Source: Ramichloridium luteum (taxonomy: Eukaryota > Ascomycota > Dothideomycetes > Mycosphaerellales > Dissoconiaceae). From it: DNA of 64,000 nt. Each line of letters opens with the position of its first letter. The stretch's first letter is position 1. A program made the translations under genes and the position numbers. This document shows positions 32,379 through 42,475 of this stretch, in pieces. The notes under the pieces were generated by a model. The model had not been told where the DNA came from and made no database searches. It was given only the letters and a program-made list of their open reading frames with translations. The stretch lies in the NCBI GenBank assembly GCA_002368545.1, contig MTSC01000005.1, positions 186,001-250,000 of the forward strand, read 5' to 3'.

Positions 32379-35193
32379 ATGGTTCTTCGTCGGGCGAAGC
32401 AGACCGGGATCACCTTCGGTTGTGAGTCCAGTACTTGCACTGACGCGTGTTCCTCGAGCGACACATTGACAAATCCGTGCAGATTGTGACACCAAAACTG
32501 GCCAACGCGTTTATCCCATGCCACCCGTGTCGGAAATGACAGACCTGCTTCCGGACGAAGAGATCACGTCGAAACTCGAAGCATTGAGCGAAATTATGAT
32601 TTCCTGCATCACCAGCTTCCCGCCACTTGAACAAGCGACATTAGTTTCACGCCATCAGGATGGCGTGCATTTCACGGTTCTTCTCGAGTCCCCCACAGAG
32701 ATCAGCTCGGCAAAGGGACTTCGACCGGAAGCCGCCCTGTGGCATAATCAGAATGGAGCGACGGATTGGACAGAATCACCGCTCCAGCTTGTTGAACAAC
32801 CTACAGCGATCGTTTTCAATGCTCACGCCGACGGCCGCAATATCACTCGATACTGGTTCGCTGGTACTCTCGCTGGCGCCCCGAAACACGGGCACATTTT
32901 GAACTTCACAATTAAGTTTCGAGCTAGTGCCTCTCACGAATGGAAATGGGCCAAGGATGTGACCGGCGCTCATGATGGAAGTCTGCATTTCCAATCGCGG
33001 GACTACGACAAGCACACCAGCTATGACTTCAAGCACTGGTTTGACGATACGAGCTCGGACATTCAAGTCCAATCAGAAAAGCCCGAGACTGATCAGACTT
33101 TCCTTTATTCACTCGCGAGTTCAGTCAAAGCTGCGGAGGGCAATGACTCTGGCTGGCAACATCATCGCCTCGGACGTCCTTCCGAGTCTACGAAATGGTT
33201 CAGTGCCGTCCGACTTTGGGCTCCTTGGCTGGCACCCAGGCAAGGTTCTGGAGCACTCAAGCTTGACAAGGATGCCATACTGCTATCCTTCCTGCGGTCG
33301 GACGGCTCACATGTCGTCTGCCTTGCGATAAGCGGCGTCGATGACGTGCTGACAACTTTCTTCAACGATGAACACGGCAACGTTATCATCAAAGCGCGCA
33401 ACGATAGGCCTGAAGCTGGCTCAAGTCGCGTCTTGGTCGCTGTGGCTGATAGCTTTGAGGTTGCAAATGCGGCGGTCATGTATCACGCACGCAAGGTCGT
33501 CAAGACCTACGCCCCCACCCTCGCCGACGAACGGACTGTGAAACTCATGAACGAAGGAGTCAAGCCTGAGTGGCTGGAAGAGTGGTATGATGGTCTTGCA
33601 TACTGCACCTGGAACGGCATCGGCCAGAAGTTGAGTGCTCAGAAGATCTACGACGCTCTCGACGGCTTAGCCCGCGAGAACATCACAATCACAAATCTTA
33701 TCATCGACGACAACTGGCAGTCGTTGTCCGAGGCTGAATCACAGAACCAGCGAGGATGGCAACGATTCGAAGCCAATTCGGAGGGCTTTCCTGACGGTCT
33801 AAAGGCGACGACTACAGAGATTCGCAAGCGCCATCCGAACATCAACCACATTGCTGTTTGGCATGCAATCCTGGGCTACTGGGGCGGAATTGACCCAAAT
33901 GGCTGGATCGCTAAGAACTACAAGACGGTCGAAGTTGTCAAAGAGCCCGGCGCCGTGGAGGGAAAGTTTACTGTCGTCGCTGCCGAGGACGTGAACCGGA
34001 TGTATGATGACTTTTACAGCTTTCTATCATCTGCTGGAGTTGACTCTGTCAAGACTGATGCGCAATTTTTCCTCGACCTAATCTTGCAGGCTCCCGATCG
34101 CAGAGCGCTCACAACATCATACCAAGATGCATGGACTGTGGCACATCTACGCCACTTCAGCAGCAGAGCCATTTCCTGCATGTCGCAGTTGCCTCAAGTT
34201 ATGTTCTACAGTCAGCTTCCGACCAACAAGCCACGTCTTCTTGTCCGCAACTCAGATGACTTCTTCCCTGAGATTGAAGCGAGTCACCCGTGGCACATCT
34301 TCTGCAACGCCCACAACAGTCTCTTCGCGCAGCATCTCAATGTGCTTCCCGACTGGGACATGTTCCAGACGGTGGGGGACTGGTCCGCCTACCACGCCGC
34401 CGCCCGCTGCGTCAGTGGTGGCCCCATCTACTTCACGGACTACCCGGGCAAGCATGACTTCACCCTGATCAACCAAATGACCGCGCGCACTACCCGTGGC
34501 AAGACGGTCATCCTCCGTCCACACATCATTGGCAAGAGCATGGACCCGTACAATGAGTATTCATCCAAGGCGCTCCTGAAGATCGGCACATACGTTGGCT
34601 TCGCCCGCACCGGCACCGGCATTCTCGGCGTCTTCAACGTCACAAAGCAACCGCTGAGCGAGCTGATTGCGTTGCACGCGTTCCCAGGCACGGAGCAGGG
34701 CGACTATGTTGTTGGATCGTTTACTTCGGGCTCGTTCTCCCCGCCGATCTCCCGCAAATCACCCGTCTCAGCGGTCGCTTTCGTCACGCTGCCGGAGAAG
34801 GGCTGGGACATCCTCACCGCATACCCTCTGCATCACTTCGCTTTGGGCCCCGACCCTGTGAGTGTCGCGATGCTTGGTCTCCGCGGCAAGATGACGGGCT
34901 CGGCGGCGGTGACCGGTTTCACAGTGTATATTGAAGACAACGGGCGTCTGCGTGTCTGGGTCTCGCTGAAAGCACTCGGCGTGCTGGGGCTCTTTGTCTC
35001 GGATCTCGAGAAGAGGAGTATCGACGATGAGTTCATGGTGCTGATTCTGGGCAAGCCGATTCCAGAGAAGGTGGTGCAGGCGCAGGGCAAGGTTCTGGAA
35101 ATTGACATCGAAAAAGCATGGAATGAAAGCGGCGACAGCCCAGGTTGGAGCAATGAGATCCGCGTGGAGATATTCGTCAACCCGAAGAAATAA
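32379..35193 (+). CDS. GH36 alpha-galactosidase / raffinose synthase (Sip1)-like
   Basis: Probable two exons: 32379..32421 and 32483..35193, 917 residues. The leader intron is 61 bp with donor GTGAGT, branch CTGAC and acceptor GCAG, phase 1. If it is not used, translation would start at 32518 (891 residues). The body is a glycoside hydrolase family 36 protein of the raffinose synthase/seed imbibition type. The beta-rich N-terminal domain begins at ISCITSFPPLEQAT. The TIM barrel holds LIIDDNWQSL, the nucleophile motif SVKTDAQFF, and RNSDDFFPEIE, where the Asp acts as acid/base in relatives. PDWDMFQ and SGGPIYFTDYPGKHD follow, then the C-terminal beta domain. No signal peptide is seen, so it is probably intracellular. 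It should act on alpha-galactosides such as raffinose or melibiose; whether it hydrolyses or transfers galactose cannot be decided from sequence. Confidence 0.9.
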
Positions 35194-35368
35194 ATCGAGG
35201 GCCATGAAGGAGTGCATGAACTTCTTGCGCCGAAGCCAGCAATGAGGTGGAGTTGCTGATGTGACGTCTTGAATTCCAAGTCTTCGAAAGTTGAACAATA
35301 TGTATACATAACATGAAGTCGCACAAGGGGAATCCGAATATTGATTATCATTGTCGTAGGTGAGCACC

Positions 35369-37258
35369 TCAAGCCTCTGCCGTCATCGTCTTCTTCTTCT
35401 TGTGCTTCCTCTTCTTCTTGCCGCCCTCGCCCGCCTTCGCGCCGGATCCAGCTTTGTCGCTAACATCATTGCCGCCTCCCAAAATGCGCTCAAAGCCACC
35501 AGTTGGCTCCTCCACATCTCCGAATGTCTCCTTCCGCCACTGCTTCAGCCGTGCCTTCTTCGAGAATTTTTTCTTGTCGCGTCGCTTCTTCTCCTCGTCG
35601 CGGAACGCCGCCATCTTCTTGAGACCCGCATACTGGTTGAGCTGTGAGTCTTGCGCGAAGAGAATGTCTCGCGCACTGAGGCCAAAGGACGTTGGCGAGG
35701 TCTCGCGGTAGCGGAATCCGACGACGGGGACTTTTGAGCTGGCAGCCGAGGTAGCGATGTCTGGGTTGCTGATGGGCAGAGCAGCATCGACGATCTCTTC
35801 AATCTTACGACGCTCTTTGCGAGCGGCACGTTTGGCATCCGAGGACTTGACTGCCTTGGCTTTTGGCGCAGGCGCCTCTTCGTCCTCGTCCTCGTCCTCG
35901 TCGGACGACAACGTGAAGCTCGGCTTGGCTTCGCCCTCGAAGTCGGGCACGAGGTCGCTGATATCGATATCGTCGTCCCATTTGGGCTTCTTGGCCTTGC
36001 GACTGGCCTTTCCTCCCTCCTCATCTTCGTCATCGTTGTCCGCGTTGAATTCTTGGTCGTCTTGAGCATAGTAGTCTTCTCCAAAACGACTCTTCATCTC
36101 CTGCTCCCACTTATCATCATCAAAATCGCCCTCAATCACATCCCGCCATTGGTCCAGATCCAGCTCCTCGCCTCCCATACCGGCAGCCTCCTTGATCCTC
36201 TTGACCTTCTCCTCAGCCTCCTCGATCTTCAGTTTTCTCAATCTTGCCTTCTCTTCCTCGCGTTCCCTCTTTGCAGCATCCTTCTTCTCCTTCTCGCGTT
36301 CACGAGCCAATTTGCGGCCAGTCTTTTCTTCCCGACGTGCGCTATACTTGCCAACGTCACGCGCAAACGACTGTAACTTCTCGTTCGCAGTTTCCGGATT
36401 CTCGAAGCGCATGTTGTATGCGTCCTCGAACTCCTCAGCCCTAGCGTCGTCCTCGCTATCATCAGACTCAAGGGCCTGAAACCTGGACCCCTCCGACGGC
36501 AGCCACGCCCGCGAAGCCATGAAATTGGAGAGAAACGTCTCGGGATCCTTATCCGCATTCTGCACGTCAGCTTCCGTGATCTTCTTCGCCTTCGCAGCTG
36601 GCATGTCCTCGTGACGAGATTTTGACTTCTTGACCATGAAGTCATCCTCCTCCGCCTCGTCCTCGCCGTTGGCTGCGTGCATAGAGTCTACGAGCTGGCG
36701 CTTGAGCGCATCTTGCTCTTGCTGATATGTCTGCGGCGCTTCGTCGTCCTCCACCTCTTCATCACCGTCCTGCCCGGCGAGCAGGTTCTGCCGGTGGTAG
36801 TCCTGTAGGTACATCGGCTTCTCGCTCTTTTTGTCGTCTGAGGACGCGGCGATGTCGGGGTCGAACTCCTTGTAGAACTTTACATTGGGGTCGTACACCT
36901 TTGGGTCCTTCCTCTTGATAGCGTCCAACGTTGCGAAGATCTCGGCATCGACGTCAGCGGTGGCCAGGTCGGCATCGTCGTCCTCGCTCTCGTCCGTGGA
37001 GTCGTCCTCATCGCTTTCGTCTTCAAGCCTCTTACGCTTACTACTTGATGAGTTCCCATACTTCTCCTCCAGACGTTGTCGCTCTTCGCGCTTCTTATTG
37101 TGCTCGAAGCGCTTCGCATACTCTTCGTTGATCTTGAAGCCAGCGCTTCCTAAGCCATTCGTTTCCACTTCGTCGCCACTCTCCTCGGCGCTGCTGTCAT
37201 TATCGAGCAGCTTTGTGCGCTTCGGCTGCGCTCTGTCGTGGCTCTTCGTTCCCGCCAT
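35369..37258 (-). CDS. KRI1: Ribosome biogenesis protein Kri1
   Basis: Single exon, 629 residues. The family N-terminal text is clear (INEEYAKRFEHNKKREERQRLEEKYG), as are DPKVYDPNVKFYKEF and MYLQDYHRQNLL. Long acidic tracts alternate with Lys/Arg/Glu-rich coiled coil (residues of about 300-360), and LDQWRDVIEGDFDDDKWEQE marks the middle. The end is PTGGFERILGG and a Lys-rich tail (KKKRKHKKKK). Kri1 binds Krr1 and is needed for 40S assembly in the nucleolus. It is transcribed divergently from the helicase gene DBP8 over a 242-bp shared promoter and ends 175 bp from the GH36 gene, tail to tail. Confidence 0.94.
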   Translation of the reverse strand: MAGTKSHDRAQPKRTKLLDNDSSAEESGDEVETNGLGSAGFKINEEYAKRFEHNKKREERQRLEEKYGNSSSSKRKRLEDESDEDDSTDESEDDDADLATADVDAEIFATLDAIKRKDPKVYDPNVKFYKEFDPDIAASSDDKKSEKPMYLQDYHRQNLLAGQDGDEEVEDDEAPQTYQQEQDALKRQLVDSMHAANGEDEAEEDDFMVKKSKSRHEDMPAAKAKKITEADVQNADKDPETFLSNFMASRAWLPSEGSRFQALESDDSEDDARAEEFEDAYNMRFENPETANEKLQSFARDVGKYSARREEKTGRKLAREREKEKKDAAKREREEEKARLRKLKIEEAEEKVKRIKEAAGMGGEELDLDQWRDVIEGDFDDDKWEQEMKSRFGEDYYAQDDQEFNADNDDEDEEGGKASRKAKKPKWDDDIDISDLVPDFEGEAKPSFTLSSDEDEDEDEEAPAPKAKAVKSSDAKRAARKERRKIEEIVDAALPISNPDIATSAASSKVPVVGFRYRETSPTSFGLSARDILFAQDSQLNQYAGLKKMAAFRDEEKKRRDKKKFSKKARLKQWRKETFGDVEEPTGGFERILGGGNDVSDKAGSGAKAGEGGKKKRKHKKKKTMTAEA

Positions 37259-37500
37259 TGCTGTACTACTGTGGTAGACACCGATATGGCGGAAGGTGCA
37301 ATATCATGAAATTTTCCCAAGGTCGGCCTTTACAAAATTTACGGCGATAAAGCACTTGCTTAAAACTAGGCTAACTTCAGCGGGCCGGGGCGGCGCCTGG
37401 CGGTCGGTCCATTCGCCGCCAATTTTTGCAGGGTCCATCGGCCTATAGCCAAATTTTTTGATTGACGAACTGCGGAAATCCACACTCACGACCACAGAAC
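37259..37500. promoter_or_regulatory. Shared divergent promoter KRI1-DBP8 with RRPE/PAC-like motifs
   Basis: The 242 bp between the two start codons contain several AAATTT-core elements: TGAAATTTTC at 37307-37316, CAAAATTTAC at 37333-37342, AATTTTTG at 37421-37428 and AAATTTTTTG at 37451-37460. GCGATAAAG at 37344-37352 is close to the PAC core GCGATGAG. RRPE (TGAAAATTTT) and PAC are the classic pair of ribosome-biogenesis promoters, and both flanking genes belong to that regulon in yeast. Confidence 0.6.
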
Positions 37501-39063
37501 ATGGAGCCGGCACGGAAAAGGAGACGATTGTCCATAGAAGAGCAAGATGAGTTCTCGAGTGACTCTTCAAGCGATCATGGCGAAACAACCGTCGAAACCA
37601 AAGAAACAGCCCTGGCAGCGCCGCAGTTTGAAAGTTCGTTTGCGACGTCGTCAAGAATAAAGCCGAAAAAGCAAGAAATTAAGCAAACGACGACCGAAAG
37701 CTCGATACATAAAGATATCGATGGCATGCTACCCTCGATTCAATCGGCGATCGATGTTGACGAAAAGGCCACTTTTTCGACCCTTGGTGTTGATTCCTGG
37801 TTGACCGCTTCGCTCGCGCGCATGGCAATTCAATGGCCCACCAGAATTCAGAAAGCCTGCATTCCGGAGATCATCGCCGGCCGCGACTGCATCGGAGGAA
37901 GCCGGACCGGTTCCGGAAAGACCATTGCGTTCGCAATACCGATTTTGCAGCACTGGGCGCGCCATCCGTCGGGAGTCTTTGCGCTAGTGCTCACACCCAC
38001 GCGAGAGCTGGCTCTACAGATCTATGAGCAATTTCAAGCAATCGGCTCGGCGCAAGGTATCAAGTCGATTCTAGTCACCGGTGGTGCAGATATGAGAGCG
38101 CAGGCGCTCGAGCTGTCGAGGAGGCCGCATATCGTCATTGCCACGCCCGGTCGGCTTGCGGATCATATCACGAATTCTGGCGAAGACACGGTTCGTGGGC
38201 TACGAAAGTGTCAATTTGTCGTGCTAGATGAAGCAGATCGACTGCTTGCCAGTGGGAGAGGGAGCATGCTACCGGACGTGCAGACATGTCTGTCAGCACT
38301 TCCTCCTGGGACGAAACGCCAGACATGCCTCTTCACAGCAACCGTGACGCCCGAAGTACGCGCGCTAAAGGAAATGCCGCGCCCCAAAGAGAGACCACCA
38401 GTCTTCGTCTGCGAAGTCGACATTGACGACCTCGCGACGCCTGCGACCCTACATCAGACGTACCAGCTCGTGAACGTGGTGCATAAGGAGAAATACCTGC
38501 ACATCCTGCTACAGACACCGGCAAACCTCACCAAATCCGTCATCATCTTCTGCAACCGAACGGCGACAGCAAATCTACTGGAATACCTGCTCCGCCTGCT
38601 GGAGCACAAAGTGACCGCGCTGCACTCGGCTCTGCCGCATGATCAACGGATCTCCAACCTGGCTCGCTTCCGCGCTAAGGCTGCGCGCATTCTCGTTGCC
38701 ACAGACGTCGCCTCGCGTGGTCTCGATATCCCCGACGTTGGCTTGGTCATCAACTACGACCTTCCCCGCGACCCTGACGATTACATTCACCGCGTTGGTC
38801 GTACGGCACGTGCGGGCCGCAAGGGCACGAGTATCAGCATGGTCGGGCAGCGGGATGTTGAGATCGTTCATGCGATCGAGGCGAGGGTGGGCAAGAAGAT
38901 GGAGGAGTACCAGGAGGAAGGAGTGAATGTGGAGACACGGGTGATCAAGGAGTCGCTGAATGTGGTGGGCGACAAGAAGCGTGAGGCGATGTTGAACATC
39001 GAGGAAGGAAGAGATGTGACGGGGAAGCGTGTACGGAAGATGAAGAAGGCGAGTGAAATGTAG
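37501..39063 (+). CDS. DBP8: DEAD-box RNA helicase Dbp8
   Basis: Single exon, 520 residues. The start is the ATG encoding MEPARKRRRLSIEEQD; the frame extends 39 bp upstream without support. Motifs in order are the Q motif (WPTRIQKACIPEIIAGRDCIG begins it), SRTGSGKT (Walker A), PTRELAL, ATPGRLADH, DEAD (VLDEADRLL), FTAT (motif III, the TAT form seen in Dbp8), IIFCNR, DVASRGLDIP, and HRVGRTARAGR. The Ser/Glu-rich N-terminal 100 residues and the Lys-rich C-terminus (GKRVRKMKKASEM) are usual. Dbp8 works with Esf2 in early 18S rRNA processing in the nucleolus. It is paired head to head with KRI1 and ends 79 bp from the DUF4246 gene. Confidence 0.95.
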   Translation: MEPARKRRRLSIEEQDEFSSDSSSDHGETTVETKETALAAPQFESSFATSSRIKPKKQEIKQTTTESSIHKDIDGMLPSIQSAIDVDEKATFSTLGVDSWLTASLARMAIQWPTRIQKACIPEIIAGRDCIGGSRTGSGKTIAFAIPILQHWARHPSGVFALVLTPTRELALQIYEQFQAIGSAQGIKSILVTGGADMRAQALELSRRPHIVIATPGRLADHITNSGEDTVRGLRKCQFVVLDEADRLLASGRGSMLPDVQTCLSALPPGTKRQTCLFTATVTPEVRALKEMPRPKERPPVFVCEVDIDDLATPATLHQTYQLVNVVHKEKYLHILLQTPANLTKSVIIFCNRTATANLLEYLLRLLEHKVTALHSALPHDQRISNLARFRAKAARILVATDVASRGLDIPDVGLVINYDLPRDPDDYIHRVGRTARAGRKGTSISMVGQRDVEIVHAIEARVGKKMEEYQEEGVNVETRVIKESLNVVGDKKREAMLNIEEGRDVTGKRVRKMKKASEM

Positions 39064-39142
39064 GCAAGAGATATCATTATGATAAAGTTTGGGTCGCATT
39101 GGACGCCCTCGGCTGTTAGTCCAAAGTAATCTTTGGGCAAGT

Positions 39143-41215
39143 CTAATGCTCGCAGAAGCTATACCCATCTTCTCCAAAATTCTCCATCTCCTGGTCGACC
39201 CTGGCTTGTCGTTCCTCCATCAACTTCTCGCGGATATCCTTCGCATCGTCCATCGAGATGGGGAAGTCTGTCACGTTCTGCATCACGGCATCTGCCAGCT
39301 CGACGGGCAGGCGCTGGGTCAAGCTCTGCTTCTCCTCAAGTGCCTTGGCCCACCAATCCCTCCGCTGTGGCGGTACGTGCGCTGTGGAGATTATGCGTAC
39401 GTCAGGATCTACCAAGAACAAAGCCAGCAGCTTCCGGTGTCCAGGGCGCGACTTATCCTCCAGCTCGAACGGACTCACGCGATGCTGCAGCACGTTCGGG
39501 AAGGTCAAGAGGCGCCCCTCGCGTGTCAGTACTTTGCCCAGCACCTGAATGGCGCTGCCCCACTCTTCAATGATCCCGAACATCTCCAAGATCGGTGCGA
39601 AGCGCGACTGTTCGTACTCGTTCAGTTCATCGCGATCGACGCCCTCGCGGAAAGCCAGGAAGCTAGGCGAGATGTTTTCGCTATTGTAATAGTACAGCGC
39701 GCTGGCAATGATATGCTCGTTCTCGAGCCCCTCGACATGCCAGCTGCCACCTCCGTAGACGGGATCTTCGGGTGTGACATGGATGTTGGCGAGCTTTACG
39801 ATGACCTGCAGGCCCTTGGCGCGGAATTTCTCGCGCAGCTCGGCAGCGGCGGTCTTGTACGCCGCCCGGCCTTCTGCAAGAGCGCCACCCTCTGGCACGC
39901 GAGAAGAGTCTCGAAGATCCCCCGGGACTTCGGTCAGACGGTAGGCTCCCTCGCCCGCCTTGAAGAACTCCGACGATATGCGGTGCCGGGTGAAGTAGTC
40001 GCCGGGCTCCGGAATGTTGGATTCGAAGTGGTCGTCGTAGTCGCTGTCCCATTCTTCAGGAGTACGTGGAGGATTCTCAGGATTCGCTTCGGAATCATTA
40101 TCGTCGTCTCCATCTTCACTGCCGTTGTGCCGGCGCTGCAATGGGCGTAGGTGATCCGGCTTCTTGACGTAATCCTGCTCCGGATCGCGGTGAATACGAT
40201 GCGGGGCGAGGAGGCGTGTGGAGAGGATGGCGTCGATCCACATCGGTACGGAGCGATCGATGATCTCCTCTATGGCCTCATAAATGTCCTCATTGCCACG
40301 AGGATGCAAATTGTTGATGTAACTCGTGAACTTTGTCTTGCCATTCTCATCGTAACTCAATTCGGCCGGGAGCCATTGGAAGTCGGTCGAGTAACCCATG
40401 TCTTTACTAAGAGGTGCGTGGTCCGGAACGATCTCGCCTGTGCCGATATAGTTGGAGCAATCGTTCAATGGTACTGTTCCCTCCGGGAGGATCCGGCTGC
40501 GGCCATAGATCAATGGGAAGAGCGATGGGTGAACAAGATCAAGGACTTGATCATCCGAGTACGGGTGCCAATCCTTTTCGGATTCCTTGACATTCTCAAG
40601 TTTTGCGACTCTGGTGTTGAGTCGCTGCTTCAGCTCGTTGGAGACGTTCGTGTCGGACATATACACGCACGCATTGGCATCGATCGCTTCGGTGTATCCA
40701 CGCTCCAGGGACGCCTTCGCATTGTCGCGCAATTCCGACAAGCACTATCTCATTCACTCGGAATCAGTCACGATCGTCCATGGACAATTTTCAGGACTTC
40801 CGAACATCGGTAATTGCAACAAATGACTCACATAATCAATCATCTTCTCTGAGATCGCCTTCTGCCTTGCCAGTCCATCGAAGTTCATGTTGTGGCCGTT
40901 GCTTTCCGACGCCCCCCACGGACTTGCCGTCGCACTCTGAATACTACCATCGGCATCTGTAGGGCGAGAATCCGGCGAGAAGCTCAGTGCCTCAGCGCGC
41001 CATTTCGCCGCGATTGTTTCGTCGAATACCTTACGCTCCCATTCCGGCTTATCCTTGAGCGCACCGATCAGCGCGAGCATTGTGCGCTCGCGCACCGTCA
41101 GCGGCGATCCATACCAATTGCCGGCGCTTGTTGGAGTAGAGGCCTTTTCAAGTATGAGCGGTGCGCGATAGCCGGGCAAGTAGTTGCCATTGGGATCCTG
41201 CGGAGCGGCCGTCAT
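39143..41215 (-). CDS. DUF4246 family protein, possible Fe(II)/2-oxoglutarate oxygenase fold
   Basis: Two exons: complement(39143..40744, 40832..41215), 661 residues. The 87-bp intron has donor GTGAGT and acceptor GATAG, phase 0. Family text includes YLPGYRAPLILE near the start, LTVRERTMLALIGALKDKP, then FQWLPAELSYDENGKTKFTSYINNLHP (in part). An acidic insertion (residues of about 335-370) may be disordered. The C-terminal part has WHVEG, then QHRVSPFELED about 85 residues later, and PGHRKLLALFLVDP. The spacing of His464, Glu466, His549 and Arg565 resembles the metal and cosubstrate residues of double-stranded beta-helix oxygenases (inference). The chosen ATG is at 41215. An in-frame ATG at 41332 would add a hydrophobic 39-residue leader (EKLRFTLFLFLLPAFF) that is probably untranslated leader, since relatives begin near the second Met. 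Confidence 0.85.
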
Positions 41216-41974
41216 GATTCTTCTGCGTGGCTGTCGGGCGGACCGGAGGTAGTTCGCCAATTTGATCAAGGCTTTTTCAAGAAAGAAGGCGGGAAGGAGA
41301 AACAAGAACAAAGTGAACCTTAGTTTCTCCATACACCTATTACCACTACTCTCGCTCCGTCGTTCAATTTATATATTTCGACGGGGTCAGCTATGAGCTC
41401 CCGAATTGGACCCTGACGTGCCTGCCTTCTTCCCATTGGATTGGCCGCCTGGGCAAGCCGACATTGATTGGACCGGTGCCTGCTCACTAAAGCGCCTCAA
41501 ACATTCCTCGTGGCAGTCCGCCAACTTGGCAACGTCGGGTCTAATACTCTCGCGGCCGACTCTCGCCTATATTGCCTGGCGAGGCGGGAGAGGCTCAGCT
41601 CAGGTGATGAGACCCTCCTCATTTCGGTGAGTGGTCGAAATGTCGCTGCCGAGTCATGCGGCCCGGATTCGGAAACATTGAACAAGCATCGCGCATCATC
41701 AGTGTTTCCTCGAAAATCAGTGTTTCCTCGAGAGAAGGAGTTGCGCGAGCCACTAAGCTACCGGAAGAAAGATATACCAAGACGACAAGTATCACGTCAC
41801 GATTCGGAACGGAAATCAGCTGCACTCGTATACACGTTACAAGCAATCCGATACCAACACAATCCGTACAGAACAAGCCGACATCGCATCATCGCCAGCA
41901 TTTCTCGTGATTCCTCCAAGCAAACTCGACACTGATTCCACCATCAAGAACACCGCTCGACAACGAATGTTCCA
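41216..41974. other. Intergenic, no gene seen
   Basis: Contains the promoter of the DUF4246 gene and the 3' flank of the charged protein gene. It carries a 16-bp direct repeat (listed separately) and no supported coding region. Confidence 0.45.
41698..41731. repeat. Perfect 16-bp direct repeat, period 18
   Basis: ATCAGTGTTTCCTCGA occurs at 41698-41713 and 41716-41731, exact copies separated by two bases. It could be a small tandem duplication or a paired protein-binding site. Confidence 0.7.
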
Positions 41975-42475
41975 TCATCCACGCCCCCGCCTTCGCCTTC
42001 GCCGCCTGCTCCTCGCCTCGTCCTCCTCGTCTCGGCGCTGCTCCCTCCGCTGCCTCTCCCTCCACTCCGCCTCCCACTGCTCCATCTCCCTCATCTCCAT
42101 CTCCTTCCTCTCTCTCGCCTGCTTCTCCACCTCCCGCCTCGCCGCCTCCCTGCGCCTCTCCCTCTCCGCCTCCCGCCGCATCTCCACCTCGCGCTCCCTC
42201 CTCGCAGCCTCCAGACCCCTCTGCCGCTCCGCTCGCTCCCGCGCCTCGCCCTCACGGACCCGTTGCTCCCAGAGCTGCAGGCGCGTGTCCGACGAGAGGG
42301 CGGCTTCCTGCACGCGCCGGCGGACTTCATTCCGGTCGTGCCGGCGGTCGACGGCTTCGTCGTGCAGGTCGCGCCGCGACCGCCGGACATCCTGAGTGGC
42401 TGAGCGAGCGGCCTCGCTTTCTTCGTCGAGGTGGACCCCGACGAGGCCGTCGATGAGGCGATCGAGAAAGCCCAT
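41975..42475 (-). CDS. Small Arg/Glu-rich helical (coiled-coil) protein
   Basis: Single exon, 166 residues from the ATG encoding MGFLDRLIDGLVGVHLDEE; the frame is open 69 bp further upstream. After an amphipathic N-terminal helix, the protein is almost entirely Arg/Glu/Ala/Gln in heptad-like order (REGEARERAERQ, RREREVEMRREAE), as expected for a long charged single helix or coiled coil. It ends in an Arg tract (RRRRRRRGRG). I know no family for it. The high-GC opposite strand also stays open, so some doubt remains whether this is a gene. The non-repetitive, hydrophobic N-terminus is the best argument for it. Confidence 0.5.
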   Translation of the reverse strand: MGFLDRLIDGLVGVHLDEESEAARSATQDVRRSRRDLHDEAVDRRHDRNEVRRRVQEAALSSDTRLQLWEQRVREGEARERAERQRGLEAARREREVEMRREAERERRREAARREVEKQARERKEMEMREMEQWEAEWRERQRREQRRDEEDEARSRRRRRRRGRG

